Source: an uncultured Acidimicrobiaceae bacterium (GTDB lineage Bacteria > Actinomycetota > Acidimicrobiia > Acidimicrobiales > Aldehydirespiratoraceae). From it: a DNA stretch of 36,824 bases. Numbering within the stretch: position 1 is the first letter of the stretch; each line of letters opens with the position of its first letter. Location: the NCBI GenBank assembly GCA_913041415.1, contig CAJWHS010000017.1, forward strand, positions 1-36,824. Reading direction: 5' to 3'. Below, in pieces: positions 24,008 through 31,597 of this stretch. The position numbers and the translations under genes were made by a program. Under the pieces are notes generated by a model. It saw only the letters and a list, made by a program, of their open reading frames with translations. It was not told the DNA's origin and ran no database searches.

Positions 24008-25714
24008 TCAGCGGTCGACGCTGATGGTCTCGACGAGTCGATCCGCGATGGCCAAGATGCTGACGCGCTCGGTTTCCGCGGTTGCCCGAGGCGTGTACTC
24101 GACCTCGCCGTCGGCAAACGCCTTCGGGCCGAAGGTGACCCGATGTGGGATGCCGATGAGTTCGGCGTCGGCGAACTTCACGCCCGCGCGAGCGTCGCGG
24201 TCGTCGATGATGACGTCGACGCCTCGCTGGGTCAGTTCGGCGTAGAGCGCCTCGGCCCCGGCGACGGATGCTTCGTCCTTGACCGAAACGATCGTGATGA
24301 CGGCCTCGAACGGCGCCACCGAGGTCGGCCAGATCATGCCGGCGTCGTCGTGGTGGGTCTCGACAATCGTGGCGATCGCCCGCTCGACACCGATGCCGTA
24401 GCTGCCCATCACGATCGGATGCTGGGTGCCCTCGGGGTCGAGCACCGTGGCCCCCATCGCTTCGGCGTATTTCGTGCCGAGCTTGAAAATGTGGCCGGCC
24501 TCGATGCAACGGACGATCTCGATCGGGGTGCTGCACATCGGGCATGCCTCGCCGATGCTGACCTCGCGCAAGTCGGCCCACTCGTCGACCGCAATGTCTC
24601 GCTCGACGGAGACGCCGGTGTAGTGCCAGTCGTCCTCGTTGGCGCCGGTGGTGAGGCCGGATCGGCCCAAGAGCGAGTGGTCGGCGATGATCCGCAATTC
24701 CTCGACCCCGACCGCACCGAGCGAGCCGGGCATCGCCCCGAGGTTCTCGTGGGCTTCCTCCGGCGTGGCCGGCCTGAGGTCGATCGCGCCGGAGGTGTCC
24801 AGAAGTTTCTGGAGGTTTAGCTGATGGTCGCCGCGCAAGAGTGCGAGCGTGACCTGGCCATCGAGCACCATCACCATGGTCTTGATCTGGTGTTCGGCGG
24901 GCGCGCCACCGTCGATCTCCTCCAGCGCCTTGATTGTGCGCACACCCGGTGTCGGGAAACGCTCGAGTTCGGGGATGCCGCGATCGGTCACTTCAGGCAG
25001 GGTCGACGTGGCCCGCTCGATGTTGGCGGCGTAATCGCAGTTGGAACAGATGACGACATCGTCCTCGCCGGCGGGGGAGGGGACCATGAACTCTGTCGAG
25101 CCGGAACCGCCCATGGCGCCGGAGCTGGCGTCGACCGGCACGGCGGGCAGGCCCATGCGGTCGAACATCGCAATGTAGGCGGCATGGTGTTTGTCGAACG
25201 CCGTATCGAGGCCGGCCTGGTCGAGATCGAGCGAGTAGGCGTCCTTCATCGTGAATTCGCGCACTCGGAGCAAGCCGCTCTTGGGTCGGGGCTCGTCACG
25301 GAACTTGGTGTGCATCTGGTACCAGATCTGAGGGAGCGCCTTGTAGGAAGTGACCTCCTGGGCGAGGTGGGCGAACACCTCCTCCTCGGTCATGCCGAGT
25401 GCGTTCTCGGCTCCCTTGCGGTCGGTCACGCGGAACATCTCGTCGCCCATGACCTCCCAGCGGCCCGACTTCTTCCAGAGTGAGGCGGGGTGCATCGTGG
25501 GCAGCTGGAATTCTTGACCGTCGATGGCATCCATCTCCTCACGGATGATCTCGGCGACCTTGCGAAAGACCCGCCACCCCAGCGGCAGCATCGAGTAGTG
25601 GCCGGCGTGCAATTGGCGGATGAAGCCGCCGCGGATCAGCAGCCTATGACTTGCGGCTTCAGCATCGGCGGGAGCATCGCGAAGCGTGGGGGTGTGGAAG
25701 TTCGACCAGCGCAT
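24008..25714 (-). CDS. proS: Prolyl-tRNA synthetase (bacterial type with editing insertion)
   Basis: ProS charges tRNA-Pro with proline. The 568-residue protein has the class II core: motif 1 around RLLIRGGFIRQLHAGHYSMLPLG, motif 2 in KFRDEPRPKSGLLRVREFTMKDAYS, and motif 3 in GSYGIGVERAIATIVE. The inserted editing domain that removes misacylated alanine lies between motifs 2 and 3 (about residues 225-400), with KTMVMVLDGQ and LGAMPGSLGAVG. The anticodon-binding domain is at the C-terminus. The ORF track start at 26047 is wrong; ATG 25714 begins the family sequence MRWSNFHTPTLRDAPADAE, with TACCGT as a likely -10 box 8 bases upstream, so the mRNA is probably leaderless. It is divergent from the formate dehydrogenase operon and followed by the IclR gene 64 bases later. 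Confidence 0.95.
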   Translation of the reverse strand: MRWSNFHTPTLRDAPADAEAASHRLLIRGGFIRQLHAGHYSMLPLGWRVFRKVAEIIREEMDAIDGQEFQLPTMHPASLWKKSGRWEVMGDEMFRVTDRKGAENALGMTEEEVFAHLAQEVTSYKALPQIWYQMHTKFRDEPRPKSGLLRVREFTMKDAYSLDLDQAGLDTAFDKHHAAYIAMFDRMGLPAVPVDASSGAMGGSGSTEFMVPSPAGEDDVVICSNCDYAANIERATSTLPEVTDRGIPELERFPTPGVRTIKALEEIDGGAPAEHQIKTMVMVLDGQVTLALLRGDHQLNLQKLLDTSGAIDLRPATPEEAHENLGAMPGSLGAVGVEELRIIADHSLLGRSGLTTGANEDDWHYTGVSVERDIAVDEWADLREVSIGEACPMCSTPIEIVRCIEAGHIFKLGTKYAEAMGATVLDPEGTQHPIVMGSYGIGVERAIATIVETHHDDAGMIWPTSVAPFEAVITIVSVKDEASVAGAEALYAELTQRGVDVIIDDRDARAGVKFADAELIGIPHRVTFGPKAFADGEVEYTPRATAETERVSILAIADRLVETISVDR

Positions 25715-25722
25715 GGGTGTGA

Positions 25723-25728
25723 ACGGTA
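25723..25728 (-). promoter_or_regulatory. Probable -10 box of a leaderless proS promoter
   Basis: On the minus strand this is TACCGT, a TANNNT-type -10 element ending 8 bases before the proS ATG at 25714. No Shine-Dalgarno sequence lies in between. Confidence 0.45.
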
Positions 25729-25817
25729 CCGTTCCGCGAGGCGACCCGGGGCGGAGTTCGGCCGCAAACGAGGTCGTTAGCCTGGAGCCAAAAAGGGCCG
25801 TTCGTCGTTCCCAGTCG

Positions 25818-25850
25818 TTCCACGATCCGGTACTGTTCCGCCTCGTGGGA
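25818..25850. promoter_or_regulatory. Paired 15-bp operator overlapping the fdh promoter and start (site D)
   Basis: The boxes are TTCCACGATCCGGTA (25818-25832) and TTCCGCCTCGTGGGA (25836-25850), again 18 bp apart; each differs from the fhs boxes at two positions. The element contains a TACTGT -10-like box (25831-25836) and the GTG start at 25845, so a bound regulator would cover both promoter and start codon of a leaderless fdh mRNA. Confidence 0.68.
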
Positions 25851-27779
25851 AACAAGGCGCTCCGCAAAGCCAAGAAGTTCAGTGATCCCCTGCCCCGGCT
25901 GACCACCCCGATGGTGCGCGAGAACGGCGTGCTGCGGGAAGCCACATGGGACGAGGCCCTCACGCGGGCCACCGAGGGATTCATCAAGGTGAAAGATGAA
26001 CTCGGTCCCGGGGGATTCGCCGTCTTCTCCTGTTCTAAGTCGACCAACGAGATGAACTATGCGGCACAGAAGTTCGCCCGCATGGCCCTCGGCACGAACA
26101 ACATCGATTCGTGCAATCGAACTTGACACGCTCCAAGTGTCGTCGGTCTGGCGGCAGTGTTCGGAGCGGGTGGCGGTACCTCCTCGTACCTCGAGGTCGA
26201 GGAGACCGACGTCATCTTGCTGTGGGGATCCAACGCCCGTGAGGCCCACCCCATCTACTTCCATCACGTCCTGAAGGGGCTCGACAACGGGGCTCGGATG
26301 TTCGCGGTCGATCCGCGCCGGACCTCGTCGGCCAAGTTCGCCGACGCCTGGCTCGGGCTGAACGTCGGCACCGACGTGGCGATGGCCAACGCGATCGGTC
26401 GGGAGATCATCGCCGCCGATCTCCACAACAAGGACTTCATCGCTCACTCGTCGCAGGGCTTCGAGGACTACAAGGCCCATGTCGAGCCGTACACGCTCGA
26501 GTACGCCGAGGCGATCACCGGGGTTCCAGCCGAAGCGATTCGCGAGGTGGCCCACGCCTACGGGTTAGCGGACAAGGCCCAGATCCTCTGGACCCTCGGT
26601 ATCACCGAGCACCACAACGGTGTCGACAACGTGAAGTCTCTGTGCAACCTCGCGCTCCTCACCGGCCACGTCGGTCGTTGGGGCTCGGGTCTGGTGCCGC
26701 TGCGTGGGCAGAACAATGTGCAGGGCGGCGGTGACATGGGTGCGCTGCCTAACAAGTTCCCGGGCTTCCAGGACATCACCAACCCTGACCATCGGGCGAA
26801 GTTCGAGACCGCCTACGGCATGGAACTCAACCCGAACAACGGCAAGCACCTCACCTTGATGCTCGAGGCGATGGAGCACGGCGAGATCAAGGCCGCCTAC
26901 TGCATCGGCGAGAATCCGGCCGACTCCGAGGCGTCCGCCGGCCATAGCCGGGCGCTCCTTGAAGGCCTCGACATCCTTGTCGTGCAGGACATCTTCATGA
27001 CCGCCACCGCTCAGCTCGCCGACGTCGTCTTGCCGTCGTCGGTCGGTTGGGCCGAGTGCGACGGCACCGTCACCTCGTCGGAGCGTCGCGTGCAGCGCGT
27101 GCGCGCGGCCGTCACCCCGCCCGGTGAGTGCCGCCACGATCACGAGATCATCGGCGAGCTCGCCAACCGCATGGGTGTCGACTCGTGGGGCGACCCGACC
27201 CCGCAGGAGCTGTGGGACGAGTTGCGGTCGCTGTCGCCGCTACACGCCGGTATGAGCTACGAGCGTCTTGAAGCCGAGGGCGGCCTGCAGTGGCCGTGCC
27301 CGTCAGAGGATCATCCCGGTTCGCCGTTCCTGCACGGCTGGCTCTGGGAGGACGACCTTGGCGGTCGCGCCCCATCGCCGTTCTCGATCACGGAGCACGA
27401 GGGCCCGAAGGAGCAGCTGACCGACGAATTCCCGCTGCGCCTCACCACAGGTCGATCGCTTGATTCCTACAACACCGGTGTCCAGTCCGGCGGTTTCGAG
27501 AGTCCGATTCGCAGTGGTGACGAACTTGACATGAACCCGGGCGACGTGGCCGCCCTCGGCATCGCCGACGGGGAGCGTGTGCTCGTGTCCTCGCCGCGCG
27601 GCTCGGTCGAGATGGGCGTGCGCGTCCAGCCCGACATTCCCGCCGGCCTCACGTTCACCACGTTCCACTTCCCGGACCTGGTCGACATCAACCTCATCAC
27701 CAACGACGAATGGGACCGTGACTCCGGCACCGCCGAGTTCAAGGCCGCCGCGATTCGAGTCGACAAGCTGCTTGCGTAA
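25845..27779 (+). CDS. fdhA: Formate dehydrogenase catalytic subunit, selenocysteine-containing, lacking its N-terminal [4Fe-4S] domain
   Basis: Two ORFs of the track (25686-26126 and 26157-27779) are one gene in the same frame joined across TGA 26124-26126. Read as selenocysteine, residue 94 lies in CNRT-U-HAPSVVGL, which matches the E. coli FdhF active site (ARV-U-HGPSVAGL). A SECIS hairpin follows at once. The protein (644 aa) is a molybdopterin oxidoreductase: WDEALTRATEGF, CSKSTNEMNYAAQKFARMALGTNNID, LLWGSNAREAHPI, GNVQGGGDMGALP-like NNVQGGGDMG, and a C-terminal MopB dinucleotide domain with LTTGRSLDSYNTGVQS and NPGDVAALG. The N-terminal Cys-rich [4Fe-4S] domain of FdhF/FdsA is absent from this gene and is found at the end of the 29548-30435 product instead. 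GTG 25845 is the only sensible start; TACTGT 8 bases upstream suggests a leaderless mRNA. It oxidises formate to CO2; its stop overlaps the next ATG (TAATG). Confidence 0.9.
26129..26168 (+). promoter_or_regulatory. SECIS element of the formate dehydrogenase mRNA
   Basis: Directly after the UGA (26124-26126) the mRNA can fold with a lower stem CGCUCC (26129-26134) pairing with GGAGCG (26163-26168) and an upper 7-pair stem UGUCGUC/GGCGGCA closing a GGUCU apical loop (26145-26149). The GGUCU loop and its distance from the UGA equal those of E. coli fdhF, where SelB binds. Two upper pairs are G-U wobbles. Confidence 0.85.
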
Positions 27780-29551
27780 TGGCTGATCTGTACATCTCCG
27801 AGGAGACCGCCGACGACATCGAGATGGCGGCGGTCGACGCAGTGCTCGACGGCCGGTTTGTCGTCGTTCGCGAGAGCGAGCGGCTGATCCGCGCCGGCAC
27901 ATCGGCGCGTCATGGCCACCGCCACTTGTTGTTGCCTGCGTTGCATGCGCTGCAGAACGCGAAAGGTTGGATCAGCCCGGGCGGCCTCAACTATGTGTGC
28001 GAGACCTTGCAGGTCCCTCCAGCCGAGGCCTACGGCGTCGCTACCTTCTATGACTTGTTCCGGGTCGAGGAGCCGATGCAGTTCGGCGATGTCACCCACG
28101 TGTGTGTCGATGCGGCCTGCCAGATCGCCGGTGCGGCTGACCGCATTGCCGAACTGAAGGCCCAGGGTTTGAACGTGCACGAGTCACCGTGCCTCGGCCA
28201 GTGCGAGCGTGCCAACGACGTCACCGGCGAGGTCGCCGTGTTCGTCCAGAGTGTTGGCGGCCCCGACTCCGTGGCTGCCGACGACACGCCCTATGAGCTG
28301 TTCCACCAAAAAGGTGACGAGTCGCTTCGCTTGCTGAAGCGCATCGGTGTAGTCGACCCGACCTCCCTCGACTCCTACCTAGCGCACTGCGGTTACGAGT
28401 CGCTCACCGCCGCGATCGAGATGGGTGCTGAGGCTGTTTGCACCGCCGTCGCCGACTCGGGCCTATCGGGCCGTGGCGGTGCCGCCTTCCCCACCGGCAT
28501 CAAGTGGCGGGCAGTCGCCGCCGAGCAGGGCTGCCCGAAGCACGTCGTCGCCAACTGCGACGAGTCCGAGCCCGGCACCTTCAAGGACCGGGTGGTGATG
28601 GAGAACGATCCGTTCGCCGTCATCGAGGCACTCACCATCGCCGGCTTCGCCACGGGCGCCGAAAACGGCTGGATCTACATCCGCGGCGAGTACCCACTCG
28701 CCACCGCTCGTCTGCAGAACGCCATCGACCAAGCGCTCGACGCCGGTCTGCTCGGCGACGATGCCGCCGGCTCCGGCCATCGGTTCCACATCGAGATCCG
28801 TCGCGGCGCAGGCGCTTACATCTGTGGTGAGGAGACCGCGCTCTTCGCCTCACTCGAAGGTTTTCGCGGTGAGCCGCGGAGCAAGCCACCGTTCCCGACC
28901 ACCCATGGTCTCTTCCAGGAACCGACGGCAATCAACAATCCCGAGACCTTGCTCAACGTGCTCGACATCGTGCAGATCGGCGCCGACGGCTACCGCAGCC
29001 GCGGCAGCGAGCGGTCGCCGGGCACCAAGCTGCTCTGCCTCAGCGGCCGGGTCGCGAAGCCTGGCGTCTACGAGGTCGAGTTCGGAACCACGCTCGGCGA
29101 GGTGCTCGAACTGGCGGGTGGGCTCACCGGTTCCGGCGAACTCAATGCCGTCTTGATGGGTGGCGCGGCCGGCTCCTTTGTCGACCGCCGCTACCTCGAC
29201 ATGCCGATCACCCTCGAGGACGCTCGCGAACGCGGCACCACCCTCGGCTCGGGTGTCGTCATGGCCTTTACCGATGAGATCGACCTCGTCGACGTGCTCG
29301 TGCGCATCTCGCAGTTCTTCTCCGACGAGTCGTGCGGCCAGTGCGTGCCGTGCCGAGTCGGTTGCGTCCGCCAGAACGAGACAATGGTCGTGCTGCAGGA
29401 GAAGGGGTCGCTCACGTCGGAGCGGCGCCAGCTCGTCAACGACATCGCCCAGGTGATGGTCGACGCCTCGATCTGCGGCTTTGGCCATACCGCCACGAAC
29501 GCCATCAACTCCGCCATCAAGCTGGGCCTCGTCCCGGGGGTGCCGTCGTGA
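27779..29551 (+). CDS. Formate dehydrogenase diaphorase subunit, NuoE-NuoF fusion (NAD+-reducing)
   Basis: The 590-residue protein fuses a NuoE-like [2Fe-2S] domain (residues about 40-150) with a NuoF-like FMN/NAD domain (about 190-590). The NuoE cluster ligands are Cys109, Cys114, Cys138 and Cys142 (CVDAAC and CLGQC). The NuoF part has SGRGGAAFPTGIKW, NCDESEPGTFKDR, GAGAYICGEETALFASLEG for FMN and NADH, and the [4Fe-4S] motif ESCGQCVPCRVGC with a fourth Cys in ICGFG. It takes electrons from the molybdenum/tungsten site through the iron-sulfur subunit and reduces NAD+, as in FdsB/FdsG or HoxF-type diaphorases. ATG at 27779 overlaps the fdhA stop, and its own stop overlaps or precedes the third gene, so the three subunits are co-translated. 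Confidence 0.92.
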   Translation: MADLYISEETADDIEMAAVDAVLDGRFVVVRESERLIRAGTSARHGHRHLLLPALHALQNAKGWISPGGLNYVCETLQVPPAEAYGVATFYDLFRVEEPMQFGDVTHVCVDAACQIAGAADRIAELKAQGLNVHESPCLGQCERANDVTGEVAVFVQSVGGPDSVAADDTPYELFHQKGDESLRLLKRIGVVDPTSLDSYLAHCGYESLTAAIEMGAEAVCTAVADSGLSGRGGAAFPTGIKWRAVAAEQGCPKHVVANCDESEPGTFKDRVVMENDPFAVIEALTIAGFATGAENGWIYIRGEYPLATARLQNAIDQALDAGLLGDDAAGSGHRFHIEIRRGAGAYICGEETALFASLEGFRGEPRSKPPFPTTHGLFQEPTAINNPETLLNVLDIVQIGADGYRSRGSERSPGTKLLCLSGRVAKPGVYEVEFGTTLGEVLELAGGLTGSGELNAVLMGGAAGSFVDRRYLDMPITLEDARERGTTLGSGVVMAFTDEIDLVDVLVRISQFFSDESCGQCVPCRVGCVRQNETMVVLQEKGSLTSERRQLVNDIAQVMVDASICGFGHTATNAINSAIKLGLVPGVPS

Positions 29552-30435
29552 CGATGACCGACGATCCGACCTCGGTTGTGACCGTGTCACTGACGATCGA
29601 CGGGCAGGCCGTCGAGGTCCCTGAGGGCACCTCAATTCACAAGGCCTGCAAGTCGGCCGGCATCGACACGCCCACCCTGTGCTGGGCTGAGAACCTCACC
29701 CCGGTTAACGTTTGCCGGGTGTGTGTCGTCGAAGTCGAGGGCCAGCGGGCACTTGTCCCGTCGTGTGCTCGTCCCGCCGAAGAGGGCATGGTCGTCGAGA
29801 CCGATTCTGAGCGGGTGAAGCACAGCCGCAAGATGGTGCTCGAGTTCCTCGGCTCCGGGGTCGACCTCGATCAGGCCCCCGAGCTGCAGAAGTGGATGGA
29901 TCACTACGGCTCCGACACCTCGCGCTACGACCAGTACGAGCTGCCAGCGCTGCGTATGGGCGAAACGCCGAAGATCCAGGACAACCTCTACATCCGCGAT
30001 TACGACCGCTGCGTGCTCTGTTACAAGTGCGTCGAGGCGTGCGGCGACGACGCCCAGCACACGTACGCAATCGCGGTGAGCGGCCGAGGTTTCGACGCTC
30101 GGATCTCCACCGAGTTCGACGTCACCCTGCCCGACTCGGCCTGTGTGTACTGCGGCAACTGCATCGGGGTCTGCCCGACCGGCGCCATTCAGTTCAAGAC
30201 CGAATATGACCTCCGACAAGAAGACGACTGGCGGCCTGAGGATCAAGACGTCACCCGAACGGTCTGCTCCTACTGCGGTGTCGGCTGCAACCTCGAACTG
30301 CACACCCAGGACGACAAGATCGTTAAGGTCACGTCGCCGGCCGACCACTCGGTCACCAGCGGCATGCTCTGCATTAAGGGCCGTTTCGGTTGGCAATACG
30401 TCCAGCCGGTCGATGCCCCCACCCGCAAAGCCTGA
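29548..30435 (+). CDS. Formate dehydrogenase iron-sulfur subunit carrying the displaced N-terminal [4Fe-4S] domain of the catalytic subunit
   Basis: From ATG 29554 the protein has 293 residues: a plant-type [2Fe-2S] domain (Cys43, Cys54, Cys57, Cys71), a two-cluster ferredoxin domain (CVLCYKCVEAC at 153-163; CVYCGNCIGVC at 197-207) and a terminal CSYCGVGCNLELH...CIKGRFGW (Cys238, Cys241, Cys245, Cys273, Lys275). The last block is the Fe4S4 domain that normally opens the formate dehydrogenase catalytic chain, where the Lys relays electrons from the pterin. Here it ends this subunit and is missing from the FdhA gene. The His(Cys)3 cluster segment usual between the [2Fe-2S] and ferredoxin domains has no cysteines (residues 90-130). 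GTG 29548 overlaps the previous stop (GTGA) and has GGGGG at good spacing; ATG 29554 is the alternative. Confidence 0.88.
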   Translation: MTMTDDPTSVVTVSLTIDGQAVEVPEGTSIHKACKSAGIDTPTLCWAENLTPVNVCRVCVVEVEGQRALVPSCARPAEEGMVVETDSERVKHSRKMVLEFLGSGVDLDQAPELQKWMDHYGSDTSRYDQYELPALRMGETPKIQDNLYIRDYDRCVLCYKCVEACGDDAQHTYAIAVSGRGFDARISTEFDVTLPDSACVYCGNCIGVCPTGAIQFKTEYDLRQEDDWRPEDQDVTRTVCSYCGVGCNLELHTQDDKIVKVTSPADHSVTSGMLCIKGRFGWQYVQPVDAPTRKA

Positions 30436-30457
30436 CCCTGCGCGAGCCAGACGACAG

Positions 30458-31597
30458 TCAGCCGGTCCGTTCTCGCAGCTCGGCCGGGCGGACACAGCCG
30501 GTCTGGTGCATCACGTTCAGCAGGCCGTCGTAGAGGATCTCGTACGCGTGCCCGGCACCGTCGGCACCGAGTGCACCGAGTCCGAAGTAGAAGGGTCGAC
30601 CGGCGAAGACGAAATCGGCCCCGAGGCTGATCGCCCGGGCGACGTCGGCCCCCGAGCGGACACCGGAGTCGAACAAGACCGGCACCTCGTCGCCGATCTC
30701 GGTGGCGATCGCTGGTAGGCAGCTGATCGCCGCCGGCGAGGCTTCGAGCTGACGGCCGCCGTGGTTCGAGACCCAGACGGCGTCCGCGCCGACGTCGATC
30801 GAGCGTCGCGCATCGGCTGGGTCGAGGATGCCCTTTACGACGATGTTGCCCGTCCACCGCGCTCGGACCTCAGCGACATAGTCGAAGCTCAGCGAACCGC
30901 CGAGGCTGGCGCCCACGAACCCGGCCACTGCGGTGAGCGACGCCCCGTCGATGTACCGCTCGATGGTGCGAAAGCGCGGAATTCCGTTGCGCACCATCGC
31001 CATCGACCAGGCCGGATGGGTGAACGATTGCCACATGAGCCGCGGGGTAATCTTCGGCGGTACCCGAATGTGGGCCTTGCGTTGCCGTTCGCGGCGGCTG
31101 CCCTTCGGCACATCCGCAGTGATCACGAGCGTGCGGTAGGCGGCCCCTTCGACTCGATCGAGCAGATCCGATCGGAGGGCATCTTCGCGGGGTGGATACA
31201 GTTGAAACCAGCCCATGTCGCCGGCCAACGGGCCGACATCTTCGGGGGTGGTGGTGGCAACGGTGCTCAGGACGTGCGGGAAACCTCTCGCCCGAGCAGT
31301 GCGGGCGAGCGCCTGGTCGGCCCCTGGCCAGATCAGCCCCGACATGCCGAACGGCGCGACGCCGATCGGTGCGGCATGCTCCACGCCGAAAAGCGTCGTG
31401 CGCGTGTCGGGCTCGATCACGCCCTTCATCAGTTGGGGAAGGAGTTCGACGTCGAGCAGCGCCGATCGATTTCGGTGCATCGCTGACTCGTCGCCGGTGC
31501 CGCTGGCGAGGTACTCCCAACTGAAGTGGGGCAGTCGACGTTTCGCCCGCCGTTCCAGGTCCTCGATCGCAGGGAAGCGATCCATGAGGTTGGCCAT
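30458..31597 (-). CDS. FMN-dependent 2-hydroxyacid dehydrogenase/oxidase (LldD family)
   Basis: The 379-residue protein is a member of the FMN-linked L-2-hydroxyacid oxidase family (L-lactate dehydrogenase, glycolate oxidase, mandelate dehydrogenase). Visible family parts are APIGVAPFGMSGLIWP, WFQLYPPRED, LVITADVPKGSRR, the flavin lysine in IVVKGILDPADARR, the catalytic SNHGGRQLE with His and Arg, and FDSGVRSGADVARAISLGADFVFAGRPFYFGL. The ORF track start at 32059 lies in the wrong frame of the upstream gene; ATG 31597 overlaps the SDR stop (TGATG) and gives the normal N-terminus. It is the last gene of the mutase operon. Substrate cannot be told from sequence alone; a hydroxyacid produced from a branched acyl chain is conceivable but inference. 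Confidence 0.86.
   Translation of the reverse strand: MANLMDRFPAIEDLERRAKRRLPHFSWEYLASGTGDESAMHRNRSALLDVELLPQLMKGVIEPDTRTTLFGVEHAAPIGVAPFGMSGLIWPGADQALARTARARGFPHVLSTVATTTPEDVGPLAGDMGWFQLYPPREDALRSDLLDRVEGAAYRTLVITADVPKGSRRERQRKAHIRVPPKITPRLMWQSFTHPAWSMAMVRNGIPRFRTIERYIDGASLTAVAGFVGASLGGSLSFDYVAEVRARWTGNIVVKGILDPADARRSIDVGADAVWVSNHGGRQLEASPAAISCLPAIATEIGDEVPVLFDSGVRSGADVARAISLGADFVFAGRPFYFGLGALGADGAGHAYEILYDGLLNVMHQTGCVRPAELRERTG

Noticed and set aside
25723-25746. Possible fifth IclR-type box near the proS start (TTCCGCGAGGCGACC)
   Set aside because: Only the left half fits, and no second box lies 18 bp away; the sequence is better explained as the proS promoter.
26124-26126. In-frame TGA as a nonsense mutation making fdhA a pseudogene
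   Set aside because: The codon is exactly at the Sec/Cys active-site column, the frame is intact on both sides, and a SECIS hairpin follows; decay would not give all three.
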